A DNA stretch of 64,000 nt from Brasenia schreberi (lineage: Eukaryota > Streptophyta > Magnoliopsida > Nymphaeales > Cabombaceae): positions 1,612,001 to 1,676,000 of the forward strand of contig JAYKKT010000076.1 in the NCBI GenBank assembly GCA_036023115.1. Direction: 5' to 3'. The translations under genes were made by a program, and so were the position numbers. Shown piece after piece: positions 35,696-47,109 of this stretch. The notes under the pieces were generated by a model. That model ran no database searches, was not told the origin of the DNA, and saw only the letters and a list, made by a program, of their open reading frames with translations. How positions within the stretch are numbered: the stretch's first letter is position 1; each line of letters starts with the position of its first letter.

Positions 35696-38600
35696 TGTAA
35701 ACACCCCAAAATCCCACGATTTTCCCAAAACACCTGGTTTTGCAAAAGCAGCCCCAAAGGGTTATTTTGAGTCTGGAAACCCAGGAGCCTTCCAGGCAAC
35801 CCTGAACATATGTTAAAATTATATATGTTTTAAAATATGTATTATATAGTTTTAAAATCCTTAAAAAGGTATTTTGAAACCCTGGAAAGCAACTTGGCCT
35901 GATGAAAGCAAGACCAGAGAAGCAAAAGAGAGCCCGGAACCGGAGCATATGTCGAGCCCGGCACATCAACTCTCGTATCAGATTCATCCCCAGAATCTTG
36001 GACATCCAAGCCCCTGTTATCAACAAATCTATCGAAATGATCTTCGGAAGGTGAAAAGAGGAGCGAACGACAATGTTGGCGAAGACCCAACGCAAGACGG
36101 AGTACTGATGCTGTCAGGCCCCGCACAAATCGTCCGTTTCGAAAATACCATGAAGGAGTCAGAAATTCAGATTTAAATCGGATCTGGACCATATATATCC
36201 AGATCCAAATCCAAACATGACTTGGATCCAAAGATCCAATCCAATATCCACATCCATGGCCCACATCACCTTCTCATAAATGGAGGTGGGGCCCACAAGA
36301 AATTCACTTGAAAAGCTTGGGTATGAGAGAGAATGGGGTGAAATATGAGTGAGAAATATGGTGGGCTTGACTTTTGTGTCAAGTTTTGGGTTAATCATGT
36401 GGGTTTAGCCTAATGAGTGTGGGTTTAAGCTTGTATGCACCTACACCTAACCTAGGGCTGCACCAACTTGCTGCAACTAGGTCCATGGGTCTAAGGCCAA
36501 GGGGATGCTACTAAACCTAGCCCTAGAACCTAACCCTAACCCTAACCCTAGCCTAATCACCTAACCCACTTCCTTAATCCTTCCCTAATCCTAGCCTAAA
36601 CACCTAACCCACTTCCTTAATCCTTCCCTAATCCTAGCCTAAACACCTAACCCACTTCCTTAATCCTTCCCTAATCCTAGCCTAATCCCCCTAACCTCAC
36701 CCTAATCCTAGCCTAAACACCTAACCCACTTCACTAAACCTCACCCTAAGCCCAACCCACCTAACTAAGCCCTAAACCACTAAACCAGCCCACCTAAATA
36801 TCTAGCACACCATACCCCCAAACCACCACCACCAAACCAGCCCAACCGACTCCCCAATACCATCCCAGCCACCACCCCCATTAAGCCTATAAATACCCCT
36901 CCCATTCATGCGGGTTTCTTCCCCCCTCTTGGAACTCGCCCCTTGACTCACTTGGGACTCGGCCAGCACCACTCCACGCCACCTTCCACCTTCCACCTGC
37001 TGCATCCGGCCAACACCATTCCACGCCACCAACCCTTCCATTCGGCCAGCACCACTCCATCACCCGCCACCTCCACCCTTCGGCCAACCCTTCCATCCCG
37101 GTTAGTACCCCATCTCAACATCATCTCTTCTCCACTCCCCTCCATTCCTAGCCACACACCCGCCACTTTCCCTTAGCCTAGCTAACATCCCATTTACCCG
37201 ACTACCACCTGCCACCTTTCATCATTCGGCCAGGACCATCACTCGCACCACCTGCCCCTTCTCTCTCAGCCAGCCGCGCCTTACACCCACCTTACCTCTC
37301 CCTAAGACCTACCCCAAGCCTTAGTGACATACCCTAGTTCAACCTACCTCCCCTAAGCACTTCAAGCCCAGCCAAGACAACATTCCATCCATCCGGCCAG
37401 GACCTGCACCTTCATCATTCGGCCAGCACATCCACCTGCCGCACCCATCCAGGGAGCTCCCTCTTGCAGCCCAAGGCGACTCACTAGGCCCAAGTGCAAG
37501 CAAGTCACACCCGGACCAGCTATACGTAAGTGCCTAACTCAGTCCTTGTTATAGACTTGCTTATGCTTAATTAAACTTGATACGGGGTTGTAATAATGGA
37601 GCGTTGTCTCCCCCCGCTTGTAATAATGTGGTTTGGCACACCCCCACACACGTGCACTTGAGCCTATTCTGCTCTTAGCTGCACACGATTTTGACACACA
37701 CATGGGCCTAATCAGCCCATAAGATATAGCTATACCTATATGATTTAAGTTGCGTGGGTTTTCATTAAGTTGTGTGTGTTGTCTTTCAATTTCCACACTC
37801 ACACACATTGAGCTTTCGCTCTTATTCCCAAGACTCTAGTAAGGGCCGTATTACAATTTTGTTTTGGGTGTTTTACTTCAGGTTGTGTGCGTAGTATTTC
37901 AATTCTACACTCACACACATTGAGCTTTCGCTCTTACTCCCAAGACCTTAGTCAAGGCCTATTGCAATTATATTTGGGTTTAAATTCATGTCGTGTGCGT
38001 AGTATTTCAATTCTGCACTCACACACATTGAGCTTTCGCTCTGATTCCCAAGACCTTAGTCAAGGCCATATTGCAATTATATTTGGGTTTCATTACAAGT
38101 CGTGTGAGTTGTCTTTCAATATACACACAACACCCACGCACACGTTGGCGACCTTCGGGCCCATATATATTATAAGTATTTCTCTTCGGCTATGTCTTTA
38201 AGATTTGGGTTTTAAGGTTCAGCAATGTGCGTAGTCTTTACATATATACACGACACACACTTGCACAATTGAGCCTTTCCGCTCTTAAGATATAGCCATA
38301 TTTCCCCTTTTGCAATTTCCCTTTTGCAATTTACATTAAGTCATTTCCCTTCCGCATTGTCTTTCAATTTGGGTTTTCCCTTTGGAGTTGCATGAGTTTG
38401 CATTGCATATACGCCATACCACGAGTTAGGATGCATATTGCATCAAAGCAAGCCCCACACTCCTACTCAAAAATCGCCCAATCTAGGTCACTTGCGCACA
38501 CACCTAGTTGGCCCGAAAAAGAGATAAAAAGAAAGACATAGGCACGTGCAAATCCCACGTGTAATAAAATCTGAAATCATACATCTAAAGCCCAAACACT

Positions 38601-38861
38601 TAGGCTATTTTTCAAAGAGGTTTACATCTTAAAAGACTTTGCCAAGCGTACAGACTGACCCTTGCGCATCGGTGCAAGAAGGTCTGCGACGAAAAGAGCT
38701 CACTTTCTCACAGTCGCCCCGATAGAAGTCAGATTTCAAAACGTTTCTTCGCTAGCTTAAGCAAGCTAGCTGGCATGCCCTTTTGCTAAAATACGACTTA
38801 GACACACGAAAAGGTTCACTTCAGGCCTAAGAATCAGAAGTGAGGATTTTTCGTGTCTACA
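35696..38861 (+). mobile_element. 3' LTR of copy F (3166 bp, complete)
   Basis: Starts TGTAAACACCCC and ends TCTACA. U3 has the GGATCTGGA palindrome near 36180, a cctaaccct-rich tract at 36520-36790, and TATA at 36888. The leader is C/T-rich. It is followed by TTGTAATAA signals near 37590, the cacacattgag tandem units (37790-38150) and the U5 hairpin and palindrome near 38655-38770. Solo LTR G is absent here, which gives the empty-site reference for that insertion. Confidence 0.93.
36888..36895 (+). promoter_or_regulatory. TATA box of the copy F 3' LTR
   Basis: TATAAATA followed by CCCCTCCCATTC, at the family promoter position. It could drive readout transcription rightwards into the integrase remnant of O. 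Confidence 0.6.
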
Positions 38862-39620
38862 GCTTCGTCGAAAGACAAAGCTTTTATACAAAGAATTTCA
38901 ACCCGATATCTGATTTTGGGAGGGGTTCTTTACAAAAAGCGCTTCACTGGCATCTTACTAAGGTGTGTCGACCTGGAGGAGGCTAGGATAGTAATGCATG
39001 AATTCCACGATGGAGAATGTGGAGGGCATGTAAATGCCAATATGATGGCAATGAAAATACTTAGAGCGGATTATTTTTGGTCCACTTTAAAGCAGGATTG
39101 GCATGACCATGTTAGGAAGTGTCACCCATGTCAAGTGCATAGGCACGCCATTCATACCCCGTCATCCACATTGCATTCCGTGGTCAGCCCCTGGCCATTC
39201 ACCATATGGGCGTTTGACATCATAGGACCAATATTTCCACATACATCAAATGGGCATAGGTTTACACTAGCAGCCACTGAATACTTTTCCAAATGGGTTG
39301 AATCTACCTCCCTTACTAATGTTTAGGGGTAACATGTAGTGGCGTTCATTAGGAAAAATATCTTGGCTCGCTTTGGGGTTCCAAAAGACCTCGTGTGTGA
39401 TAATGGTACCCCCTTCAAAAACGAGAGGATGGTTAAGTTATGTAACACATATGGCATAACTCACCACTTCTAATCGCCCTACTACCCTCAAGGCAACGGC
39501 CAAGCTGAAGCCACCAATAAGACTCTCATAAGCATTATTGAGAAAACATTAGAGAAGGATAGGATGTGGCATGAGAAGTTGGATGAAGCCTTATGGGCTT
39601 ATGGGACTTCCATTCGAACA
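38862..39620 (+). pseudogene. Integrase fragment of older copy O
   Basis: Plus-strand integrase codons from SSKDKAFIQRISTRY through the zinc region (HEFHDGECGGH, CHPC), WAFDIIGP, CDNGTPF and NGQAEATNKT to TSIRT. Stops occur at about 39325 (TAG then TAA) and about 39472 (TAA). The left end is the point where F inserted. The right end is an inverted junction with minus-strand integrase sequence. Residues differ clearly from E and I (DYFWSTLKQDW, HRHAIHTPSS), so it is a separate copy. Confidence 0.9.
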
Positions 39621-42600
39621 TCCCCTACTTAAAAGTGGCGAGGTCTCATGTATTTGCTATAATGTCGGGCTATCCTTTGCCGGTATGCACGAGCGTGATC
39701 CATGGCAAGGAGTCGCCTCTCATCTAGCAAATCTAGTTCGGCCATCCTAGCATGCTGAAGCATCTCTAGGGGGAGGTCGAGTGCAATGGACGTATGAAAT
39801 GAATGCAGTTGGGTATGAATGGGGAGAATGGCGTTTGTGCCATAGACTAATTCGAATGGTGTGTCATTCGTGGGAGTCCGGATGGAAGTCCTATAAGCCC
39901 ATAAGGCTTCATCCAGCTTCTCGTGCCACGTCCTACCCTTCTCTAAAGTTTTCTCAATTATGCTAATGAGAGTCTTGTTTGTGGCTTCGGCTTGGCCGTT
40001 GCCTTGAGGGTAGTAGGGCGAAGAGAAGTGGTGAGTTATGCCATACGTGTTGCACAACTTAACCATCCGCTCATTTTTGAATGGGGTGCCATTATCAGAT
40101 ACAAGGTCTCGTGGAACCCCAAATCGAGCCAAGATATTCCTCCAGATGAAAGTCACCACATGTTGCCCCATTACGTTGGTTAGGGAAATGGCTTCCACCC
40201 ATTTGGAGAAATACTCCGTGGCTGCTAAAATAAATCGATGCCCATTCGAGGCCTTTGGAAATATTGGGCCTACGATGTCAAACGCCCACATGGTGAATGG
40301 CCAGGGGTAGACCACAGAATGCAATGCAGATGATGGGATATGAATGGCGTGCCCATGCACTTGACATGGATGACACTTCCTAACATGATCGTGGCAATCC
40401 TTCTTTAGGGTGGACCAAAAATAGCCCCCCTCTAAGTATTTTCATTGCCATCATGTTGGCATTAATATGACCTCCACATTCTCTATCGTAGAATTCATGC
40501 ATCACTATCCTAGCCTCCTCTAGGTCGATACACCTAAGCAGAATGCCGGTAAAACTTTTTTTGTATAAAACCCCACCCAGAATGGTGTATCGGGTCGAAA
40601 TCTTACGAATGAATGCCTTATCTTTGGATGTGGCATCCTTGGCGAATCCCCCATTTTCCAAAAACTGTTTCATGTAAAAAAACCAGGGTTTTTCAATAGA
40701 CTCTGGGTTATTTTGGCAAATATCCAAGTTGTGTGTGGATGGGTGGGGCGCATGCCATATTTCCAAAGATCAGGTCCCTGCAATGGGATCGACCTTCAGG
40801 GCTGAACCTAAGGAGGAGAGGGCATCGGCGATGCCATTGTCCTCTCTTCCTACGTGTGTGAGTTTACATGACTGGAAGGATTGGACCAATCGAGTGGCCA
40901 ACTCGTGATATGGAAGTAGTTTTTCATTACGTACTTGCCAAAATTTCAAAACCTGGTTTATGACAAGGAGCGAATCTCCAAAGACTTCGATGCATGATGC
41001 CCCTAGAGTTTTTGAAATCCTTAAACCTTGTATGAGTGCTTCATACTCAACTACGTTGTTGGAACATTCGAAATCTAAGCGGACTGCTATGGGAATCTCG
41101 CCCTTTTCAGGGGAGATTAGGATGACCCCAACACCAGCCCCTTGTTGGTTTCATGCCCCATCGAAATGCATCTTCCACACTTGGATTTCAAAAGAATTTG
41201 CCAAAATGTGGTTTTGAAACTGGTTTTGTAATATGCCTTCATCAGGCATTTCGACAAGAGTGGGATATGCGTCCTCTAAGGGGAACTCAGCCATGTAATC
41301 TGCTAGGGCTTGCCCCTTAATGGAGATCTGGTGATGGTATTTCAGATCATACTCCATTAGAAGGAGTTGCCATTTTCCCAATCTACCCGTGAGAATGGGT
41401 TTTTCGAACAAGTGCTTGATTGGATCAAGCTTGGACACTATCCAGATCTCATGATCTAGGAAATAGTGTCTGAATTTCTGAAAGGCCCAGACTAGGGTGA
41501 AGCACGTCTTCTCCATGGCTTGATAATTTCGTTCATAAGCCAAGAGGGTTTTCAAAATGTAGTAGATGGCATACTACTTATGGGTGTCATCCTCGTATTG
41601 AGCCAATAGAGCTCCTAAAGCATTTGCATGCATGGAGATGTATAATAAAAGCGGTTTTCCTTGCTTTGGAGGGTTCAAAATGGGGGGATTAACCAAGTAT
41701 GCCTTCAGTCTCTCGAAGGACTTCTGGCATTCGTCATCCCATAAGAATTTTGTGCCCTTCCTCAACAGTTTGTTGAAGGGTTCGCATCTAGTTGCCAGAT
41801 TTGATATGAATCGGCGAACGGATTGTAAGCGACCTTGGAGGCTACGGATTTGAGTGAGATTCGAGGGTGGAGCCATATCTATGATGGCTCGACACTTAGA
41901 GGGGTCAACTTCTATTCCCCTTTGGCTCACCATAAAGCCCAGAAGCTTCCCTGATTCTACCCCGAATACACATTTTTGAGGGTTTAGCTTTACTTTGTAA
42001 AACCTAAGCCTTTCGAAAATCTTTTGTAAACATTCGATGTGAGTGCATCGGGTTTTGGATTTCGCCAAGAGATCATCTACATACACTTCTACGAGCTCAT
42101 GAATCTGATCATGGAAGATCGTGGTCATGGCTCGTTGGTATGTTGCACCGGCATTTTTCAAACCAAAGGGCATGACTGTATAGCAGTACGTGCCCCATGG
42201 GGTTGTGAAGACGGTCTTACCCTGATCTCGTGGACTTAGTTTGATTTGATTATAGCCTGAATAGCCATCCATAAATGAAAACATTTCATGATTTGCAGTA
42301 CTATCGACTATCAAATCTATGTTTGGTAAAGGATAATTATCCTTTGGAGTGGCTTTATTCAGGTTTCTAAAATCGATGCATATTCAAAATTTTCCATTGG
42401 TTTTTCGAACTACAATGATATTTGATAACCAATCTGAATACGCAATGGGTTTTATAAATCCGGCTTTTAGCAGATCTTCTAAACCCTCTTTGACTTGTGT
42501 GTGCACGTTCGGGTGTATTTTTCTAAGCTTTTGCTTTGTGGGTTTTATACCTGCATCTAAGAGAAGACGATGCTCGACAATGCTGGGGTCTATGCCCGGC

Positions 42601-42663
42601 ATGTCTTCATACGTCCATGGAAACACGTCTAAATAGGTTTGTAGAAATGCAATGAATGCTAAC
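39621..42663 (-). pseudogene. pol: Copy E pol fragment, minus strand, broken
   Basis: Read from 42663 down: RT from the FLQTYLDVFPWTYEDM region, the RT core (GYSGYNQIKLS, YVDDLLAKS), RNase H, archaeal-type RNase H and integrase to HYSKYMRPRHF. It is cut on the right by LTR D and on the left by the junction with O. Stops occur near 42384, 41574 and 41151, with others between 41150 and 40766, and a frameshift lies near 40430 in a C-run. Integrase keeps WAFDIVGP, SDNGTPF and NGQAEATNKT. Confidence 0.9.
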
Positions 42664-43463
42664 TGTAAACACCCCAAATTTTCCAAAAATCAAAAACTCC
42701 CAAAAACATAAAAAGCTCGTTTGAGCCAAAACGACATCCTATTTTAAAATGTGAAAACAGGTACAAAAGGCAAAAGAAAAGCCCAGGCAAGAAGAGGATT
42801 CGAGTCCGGAGTCTCAAAAGCCACCCCCTGCTAAAAAACGGAAGAAAAAAGAGCCCGTTTCGAGAAAAGCCTGATAGAAGGGTAAAAATGTAATTTGGGT
42901 CAAAGAAAAAGCACAAAGCAGCTCCAAAATGCAGAAAGAAGCCCAGTACCTAAGGAGGTCGACAGAAGTCTGAGACACATCCCATCAGAATGAAGAACGG
43001 AATCCGTGCTGCAATCTGAGTTCAATATCAACAAGAATCGGCCAAAAACCAAAACGGCGAACCGAAACGAACGCCGAAAAGTCCTGAAAAGCAGAACACC
43101 GATTGGAAGAAAGACTTGGGGAAGAACCGGAATAGAGTTGGGCGTCCGATGAATCGAAGCCTGCTCGAAACTGACGGTGAAAAGCACCAGAAAGGACCAG
43201 AAAACCAAGGAGCAGAAGAAAAGTCTAGATTGGGTCTGGACCCAAAAATATCTAGATCCAGATCCAAATTGTGTTTGGATTGGATCTGGATCTTAAAAAT
43301 CCAATATCTGAGATCCGAGATCCAAACCCAAATAAATATTTGGATTGGATCTGGATCTCAAAATATCCGAGATCCGTGATCTAGATCCACATAGAGTTTG
43401 GATTGGATCCGAATAGCCAGACCCAAATCCAAAACCCAAGATCCAAGACCCACTTAAAACCTC

Positions 43464-43471
43464 TATAAATA
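43464..43471 (+). promoter_or_regulatory. TATA box of LTR D
   Basis: TATAAATA followed by GAGGTGCTGGGC, downstream of GGATC/GATCC-rich inverted repeats. The donor-like AATAG|GTAAGC about 245 bp downstream keeps the same spacing as in the other LTRs although the sequences differ. Confidence 0.65.
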
Positions 43472-43996
43472 GAGGTGCTGGGCATGAAAAAATTTTCACG
43501 AGAGAACTCTCCAGGGAAGCTCCTCACGTGAGATAAAGGGGGGATGAGAGACAAAGAGCCTGATAGGCCCAAAACCTTTTTTGTTTGAGATGGGATTGGC
43601 CCTTGGAGGCAAGGGCTGCACCAAACGAATGTCTTCTTCAAGCTGGCTGGGAGTAGAGATCGTGGGGGGAGCTTGGCAGCTTGAGTGGTGGCTGGAGCGG
43701 TGCTGCAAATAGGTAAGCCCCTAAACCTAACCTAGACTCCCTCTTCCCCAACCTCTCTAGACCACCCAAACATCACCTAAAATCGCCACCAAAACATCCA
43801 AGTCCTGGCTGTTTTTCACCAAGTCTTCCACCCAAAACCACCACCTAGCTAAACCCTACCTAGAACCCAAGCAAAACCTAGCCTAGCTCAGCCATTTGCT
43901 GGCCGAGCCACCCACCTTTTCCGAGGAAAACCTTGGCTCGGCCAAGAGCTGGCCGAGCCCACCTAACTCCCTCTCGTGTCCCACCCGAAGACATCA

Positions 43997-44267
43997 TGGC
44001 CTGCCCTAAAGGCAGGCCAGCCAAGCCCAAGACAACGGCCTGCTAGAGCAGGCCGTGTCCCACCCAAAAATGTCAAGGCCTGCCCTAAAGGCAGGCCATA
44101 CCTATCCAAGAAAACCACGGCCTGCAAGTGTAGGCCGTGTCCTCTTCAAAAAAAAAAACACCAAAGGCCTGCCCTAGTGGCAGGCCATTTACCTACCACA
44201 AACACACGGCCTGCTAGTGCAGGCCGTGTCCTTCATTAACCTAACAGGCCTGCCATTGTGGCAGGCC
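43997..44267. repeat. Alternating hairpin array in LTR D
   Basis: Seven short inverted repeats alternate between two types. Type 1 has GGCCTGCC / GGCAGGCC arms: 43997-44019, 44077-44097, 44166-44186, 44247-44267. Type 2 has CGGCCTGC / GCAGGCCG arms: 44035-44056, 44116-44139, 44204-44229. Loops are 3-5 nt. Stems are 8-11 bp and perfect except one mismatch in the fourth. The A+B unit repeats every 80 bp or so. Spacers between hairpins vary more than the arms. Confidence 0.9.
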
Positions 44268-44414
44268 ACCTACCTACCTAAGTCAGCCAAATAGGCTGCC
44301 CATTTTGCTGGCCGCCTGCCACCAAGAACCAGTCCTAAACCTAAACCGTGACTAGCCTAGGACAGCCAACACCTAACCTAGGACTCAGCTCCAACTCTAC
44401 CCTAAATCAAGTTC

Positions 44415-44516
44415 ACTCGAGCCACCTTGGCTCGAGTCACACAAGCTAAAACTAAGGCCAAGGCTGGCCGGATCCTAAAGCAAAACCCCTCTCACTCGAG
44501 CCACCTTGGCTCGAGT
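44415..44516. repeat. Two copies of a CTCGAG inverted repeat in LTR D
   Basis: ACTCGAGCCA, CCT, TGGCTCGAGT occurs at 44415-44437 and 44494-44516 with perfect 10-bp arms. A third copy at 44807-44829 has the loop AGG, the complement of CCT, so the whole hairpin is flipped there. Confidence 0.9.
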
Positions 44517-44532
44517 TTCACAAGACCAAAAC

Positions 44533-44785
44533 CTAAGGCCAAATGCTGGCCGAATCCTAAGCCTAAACTATATCTAAACCAAGGCCAAAAGCTGGCCTAA
44601 TCCTAAGTCTAAACCATACCTAAACCAAGGCCAAATGCTGGCCTAATCCTAAGTCTAAACCATACCTAAACCAAGGCCAAGTGCTGGCCTAATCCTAAGT
44701 CTAAACCATACCTAAACCAAGGCCAAGTGCTGGCCTAATCCTAAGTCAAAAACTATACCTAAACCAAGGCCAAGTGCTGGCCATA
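44533..44785 (+). repeat. 46-bp tandem repeat with GGCCAA..TGGCC stems
   Basis: About five direct repeats starting AACCAAGGCC at 44577, 44623, 44669, 44715 and 44762 (steps of 46, 46, 46 and 47 bp), with a diverged partial unit before them. Each unit has a small inverted repeat (GGCCA, 5 nt, TGGCC). The last unit breaks off into a CTCGAG hairpin. Confidence 0.85.
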
Positions 44786-46025
44786 CCCCACACTCAAACC
44801 ATAATCACTCGAGCCAAGGTGGCTCGAGTCTTACTGTAAAACCCCGAAATCCCACGAATTTCTTAAAACAAACCTAGTTTTGTAAAAGCAGCCCCAAAGG
44901 GCTACTTTGAGTCTGGAAACCCAGGAGCCTTCCAGACAACCCTGTATATATGTTTTAAACTTCATATTTAAAAAATATATAATGTAGCTTTTGAAAACCT
45001 TTTAAAACATGTTTTGAAACCCTAAAGCAGCTTGGCCCGATCAAGACAGGACCAGGAGAGCTAAGAAGAGCCTGGAACCGGAGCACATGTCGAGCCCGGC
45101 ACAGCAACTCTTGTATCAAATCCATACCCCAGGATCTCGAACGTCCAAGACCCTGTTATTATCAAAATGTCATTTGAAGTCATCTCCGGAAGGCAGAAAC
45201 AGAGGCGGACGATCATGTTGGCCAAGACCCAATGCAGACGGAGTGTTGATGCTGTCAGACCCCGCACAAATCGTCCGTTTCGAACCCAGCTCGAAGGAGT
45301 CAGAGTTCAGTTTGGATCGGATCTGGACCATATATATCCAGATCCCAATCCAAACCCATGTATGGACTTGGATTTGGATTTGGATTCAAAAATCCAATCT
45401 AATATCCATATCCCTGGCCCACATCACCTTCTCATAAATGGAGGTGGGGCCCACTTGAATTTCACGTGGAATCATGGGCATGAGAGAGAGTGGGGGTGGA
45501 TAAGATCAAGAGTGTTGTAATTAAGCTTGACTTGTGTGTCAAGTTTGGGGTTAATCATGTGGGTTAGCCTAATTGAGTGGGTTTAAGCTTGTAATTAGCC
45601 AAAACCTAACCTAGGGCTGCACCAACATGAGGTGGTTAAGGTCTATGGGCCATGCAAAGGGAGCTCCTTCACCTAAACCTAACCCAAAACACCTAATCCT
45701 AGCCTTCCACCCTAATCCACCCCTAATCTGAGCCTAATCACCTAACCCACTTCCCTAATCCTTCCCTAAACCTAGGTTAATTTCCCTAAACCTAGCCTAA
45801 TCCTAGCCTAATCACCTAACCTAGCTCACTAAACCTCACCCTAGAACCCAACCACCTAACCAGACCCTAAACCCCTAAACCACCCCTAGCCCACAATCTA
45901 CCCAAACCACTAGTATTTAAAATATCTGGCCCTACCCTTTCCAGCCCACCTTATCTTCATACCACCCTACCTAAACCACCTAACCACTACCCCAAACCCA
46001 GCCCTAACCGACCTACCCAACTCCG

Positions 46026-46033
46026 TATATAAA
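46026..46033 (+). promoter_or_regulatory. TATA box of the copy A LTR
   Basis: TATATAAA followed by a C-run, CTCTTGGGGC and GGTTTTCC. The expected transcript would start about 30 bp downstream and include the C/T-rich leader. Confidence 0.62.
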
Positions 46034-47109
46034 CCCCCCCTCTTGGGGCAGGTTTTCCCTAGCGAGAACCCCTCACCCATCCCAGCCGGGCCCTCTCTTT
46101 CCTCCACTTCTCCACCTGCTCCGCCTGCACCACCACCATCTCTCCATCCCACCACCACTTGCACCGCCATCTCCACCACCTCCCGGCCGAGCCTCACTAC
46201 CTACCCAGCTTCCTTCCAGCCGAGCGCCACCTTCTCTCCATTCGGTAAGTACCCCACACTCTACCTAGCTCCTTCTCTACTCCCTCTCCACTCCCAGCCA
46301 CCCACCATACCACCACCTTACCTACACATCAGCCACTTGCCGCCACCACTACACTCAGCCAAGCCTTAGCCGCCCTAGCCATTCGCCACTACCTAACTAC
46401 CCTAGCTACACCCGGCCACCCTATCCGATTTCCTAAGACCTACCCAAAGCACTCCCTTATACCCACTACACCCACTACCGCCTAGCCCCATCACCTAACT
46501 AGCTACCTTCCCATACTCCAGCCTTAGTCATCCTAGCAGCCCGCCACCACCACATTCCCCTAGTCGGCCACTCCAACCGACTATCCCTTCCATTCGGCCA
46601 GCCATCTCTTTTCCCCTAGGTGTCCCATTCAACCTTCCCTTAAGCTCCCCTTTGGTCCACACTCCCTAACGCTATATACCCTCCTAGTGACCCTACATAC
46701 TCACCTGGCCCAGCCCCTTTAATCCCCCACACCAAGGCGACACCCTCGCTTGCAGCCGGCCACCATCAAGGCGCCTATCCCACGCCCCATTTGCAGCCGG
46801 CCAGCACCCTTTGTCGTTCACCCTCGCAGAGCTCCCGTTTGCAGCCCAAGGTGAAGGCCAAGCCCACGCTCAAGCAAGGCCTCTACGGACCAGCTACTAG
46901 TAAGTGCCTAACTCGGTCTTTAGTTGTATACTTGCTTGAGATTCAATTTGATACGGGGTTGTAATAACGGAGCATAGTCTCCCCCCGCTTGTAATAACGT
47001 GGTTTGGCACATCCACACACGTGCACTCTCCTAGTTGTGCACGATTTTGAACACACACGGGCCTAATCAACCCTTAATATATAAGTATATACATATACTT
47101 TCATTTTGA

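Larger units (their letters stand above)
22778..38861 (+). mobile_element. Copy F: Ty3/gypsy Tat element, plus strand, decayed
   Basis: Central/5' LTR (22778-27772, interrupted by solo LTR G), primer-binding site, gag-pro, pol, 3' UTR, polypurine tract and an entire 3' LTR (35696-38861). To the right the LTR joins integrase codons of an older copy O, so that is the insertion target. The left target duplicate cannot be seen because the LTR start is deleted. The internal region has many stops and small indels. The two LTRs are close to identical by eye, with one 27-bp length difference near 23085. Confidence 0.88.
42664..44834 (+). mobile_element. LTR D (divergent family), right end cut by copy A
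   Basis: Starts TGTAAACACCCC inside RT of E, so it shares the terminus of the other LTRs, but most of the body is unrelated by eye. It has inverted GGATC-rich tracts (43240-43400) and TATAAATA at 43464. A leader ends in a donor-like ATAG|GTAAGC near 43712, followed by a C/A-rich region full of hairpins (43900-44830). The LTR end is not seen because copy A starts at 44835. No coding frame is convincing. Confidence 0.8.

Noticed and set aside
36520..36790. Telomere-like cctaaccctaaccctaa runs
   Set aside because: They are short, irregular and embedded in the C/T-rich U3 tract found at the same LTR position in all copies (7930-8290, 16740-16960, 58195-58450). They vary between cctaaccc and cctaatcc and do not form a regular plant CCCTAAA array.
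43293..43499. Possible host promoter and gene near TATAAATA at 43464
   Set aside because: The TATA lies inside LTR D, which begins TGTAAACACC. Downstream sequence has no open gene and shows the same leader layout as other LTRs.
43976..44239. 87-aa frame over the hairpin array of LTR D
   Set aside because: The repeated protein pattern follows directly from the GGCCTGCC hairpins; there is no independent sign of translation.
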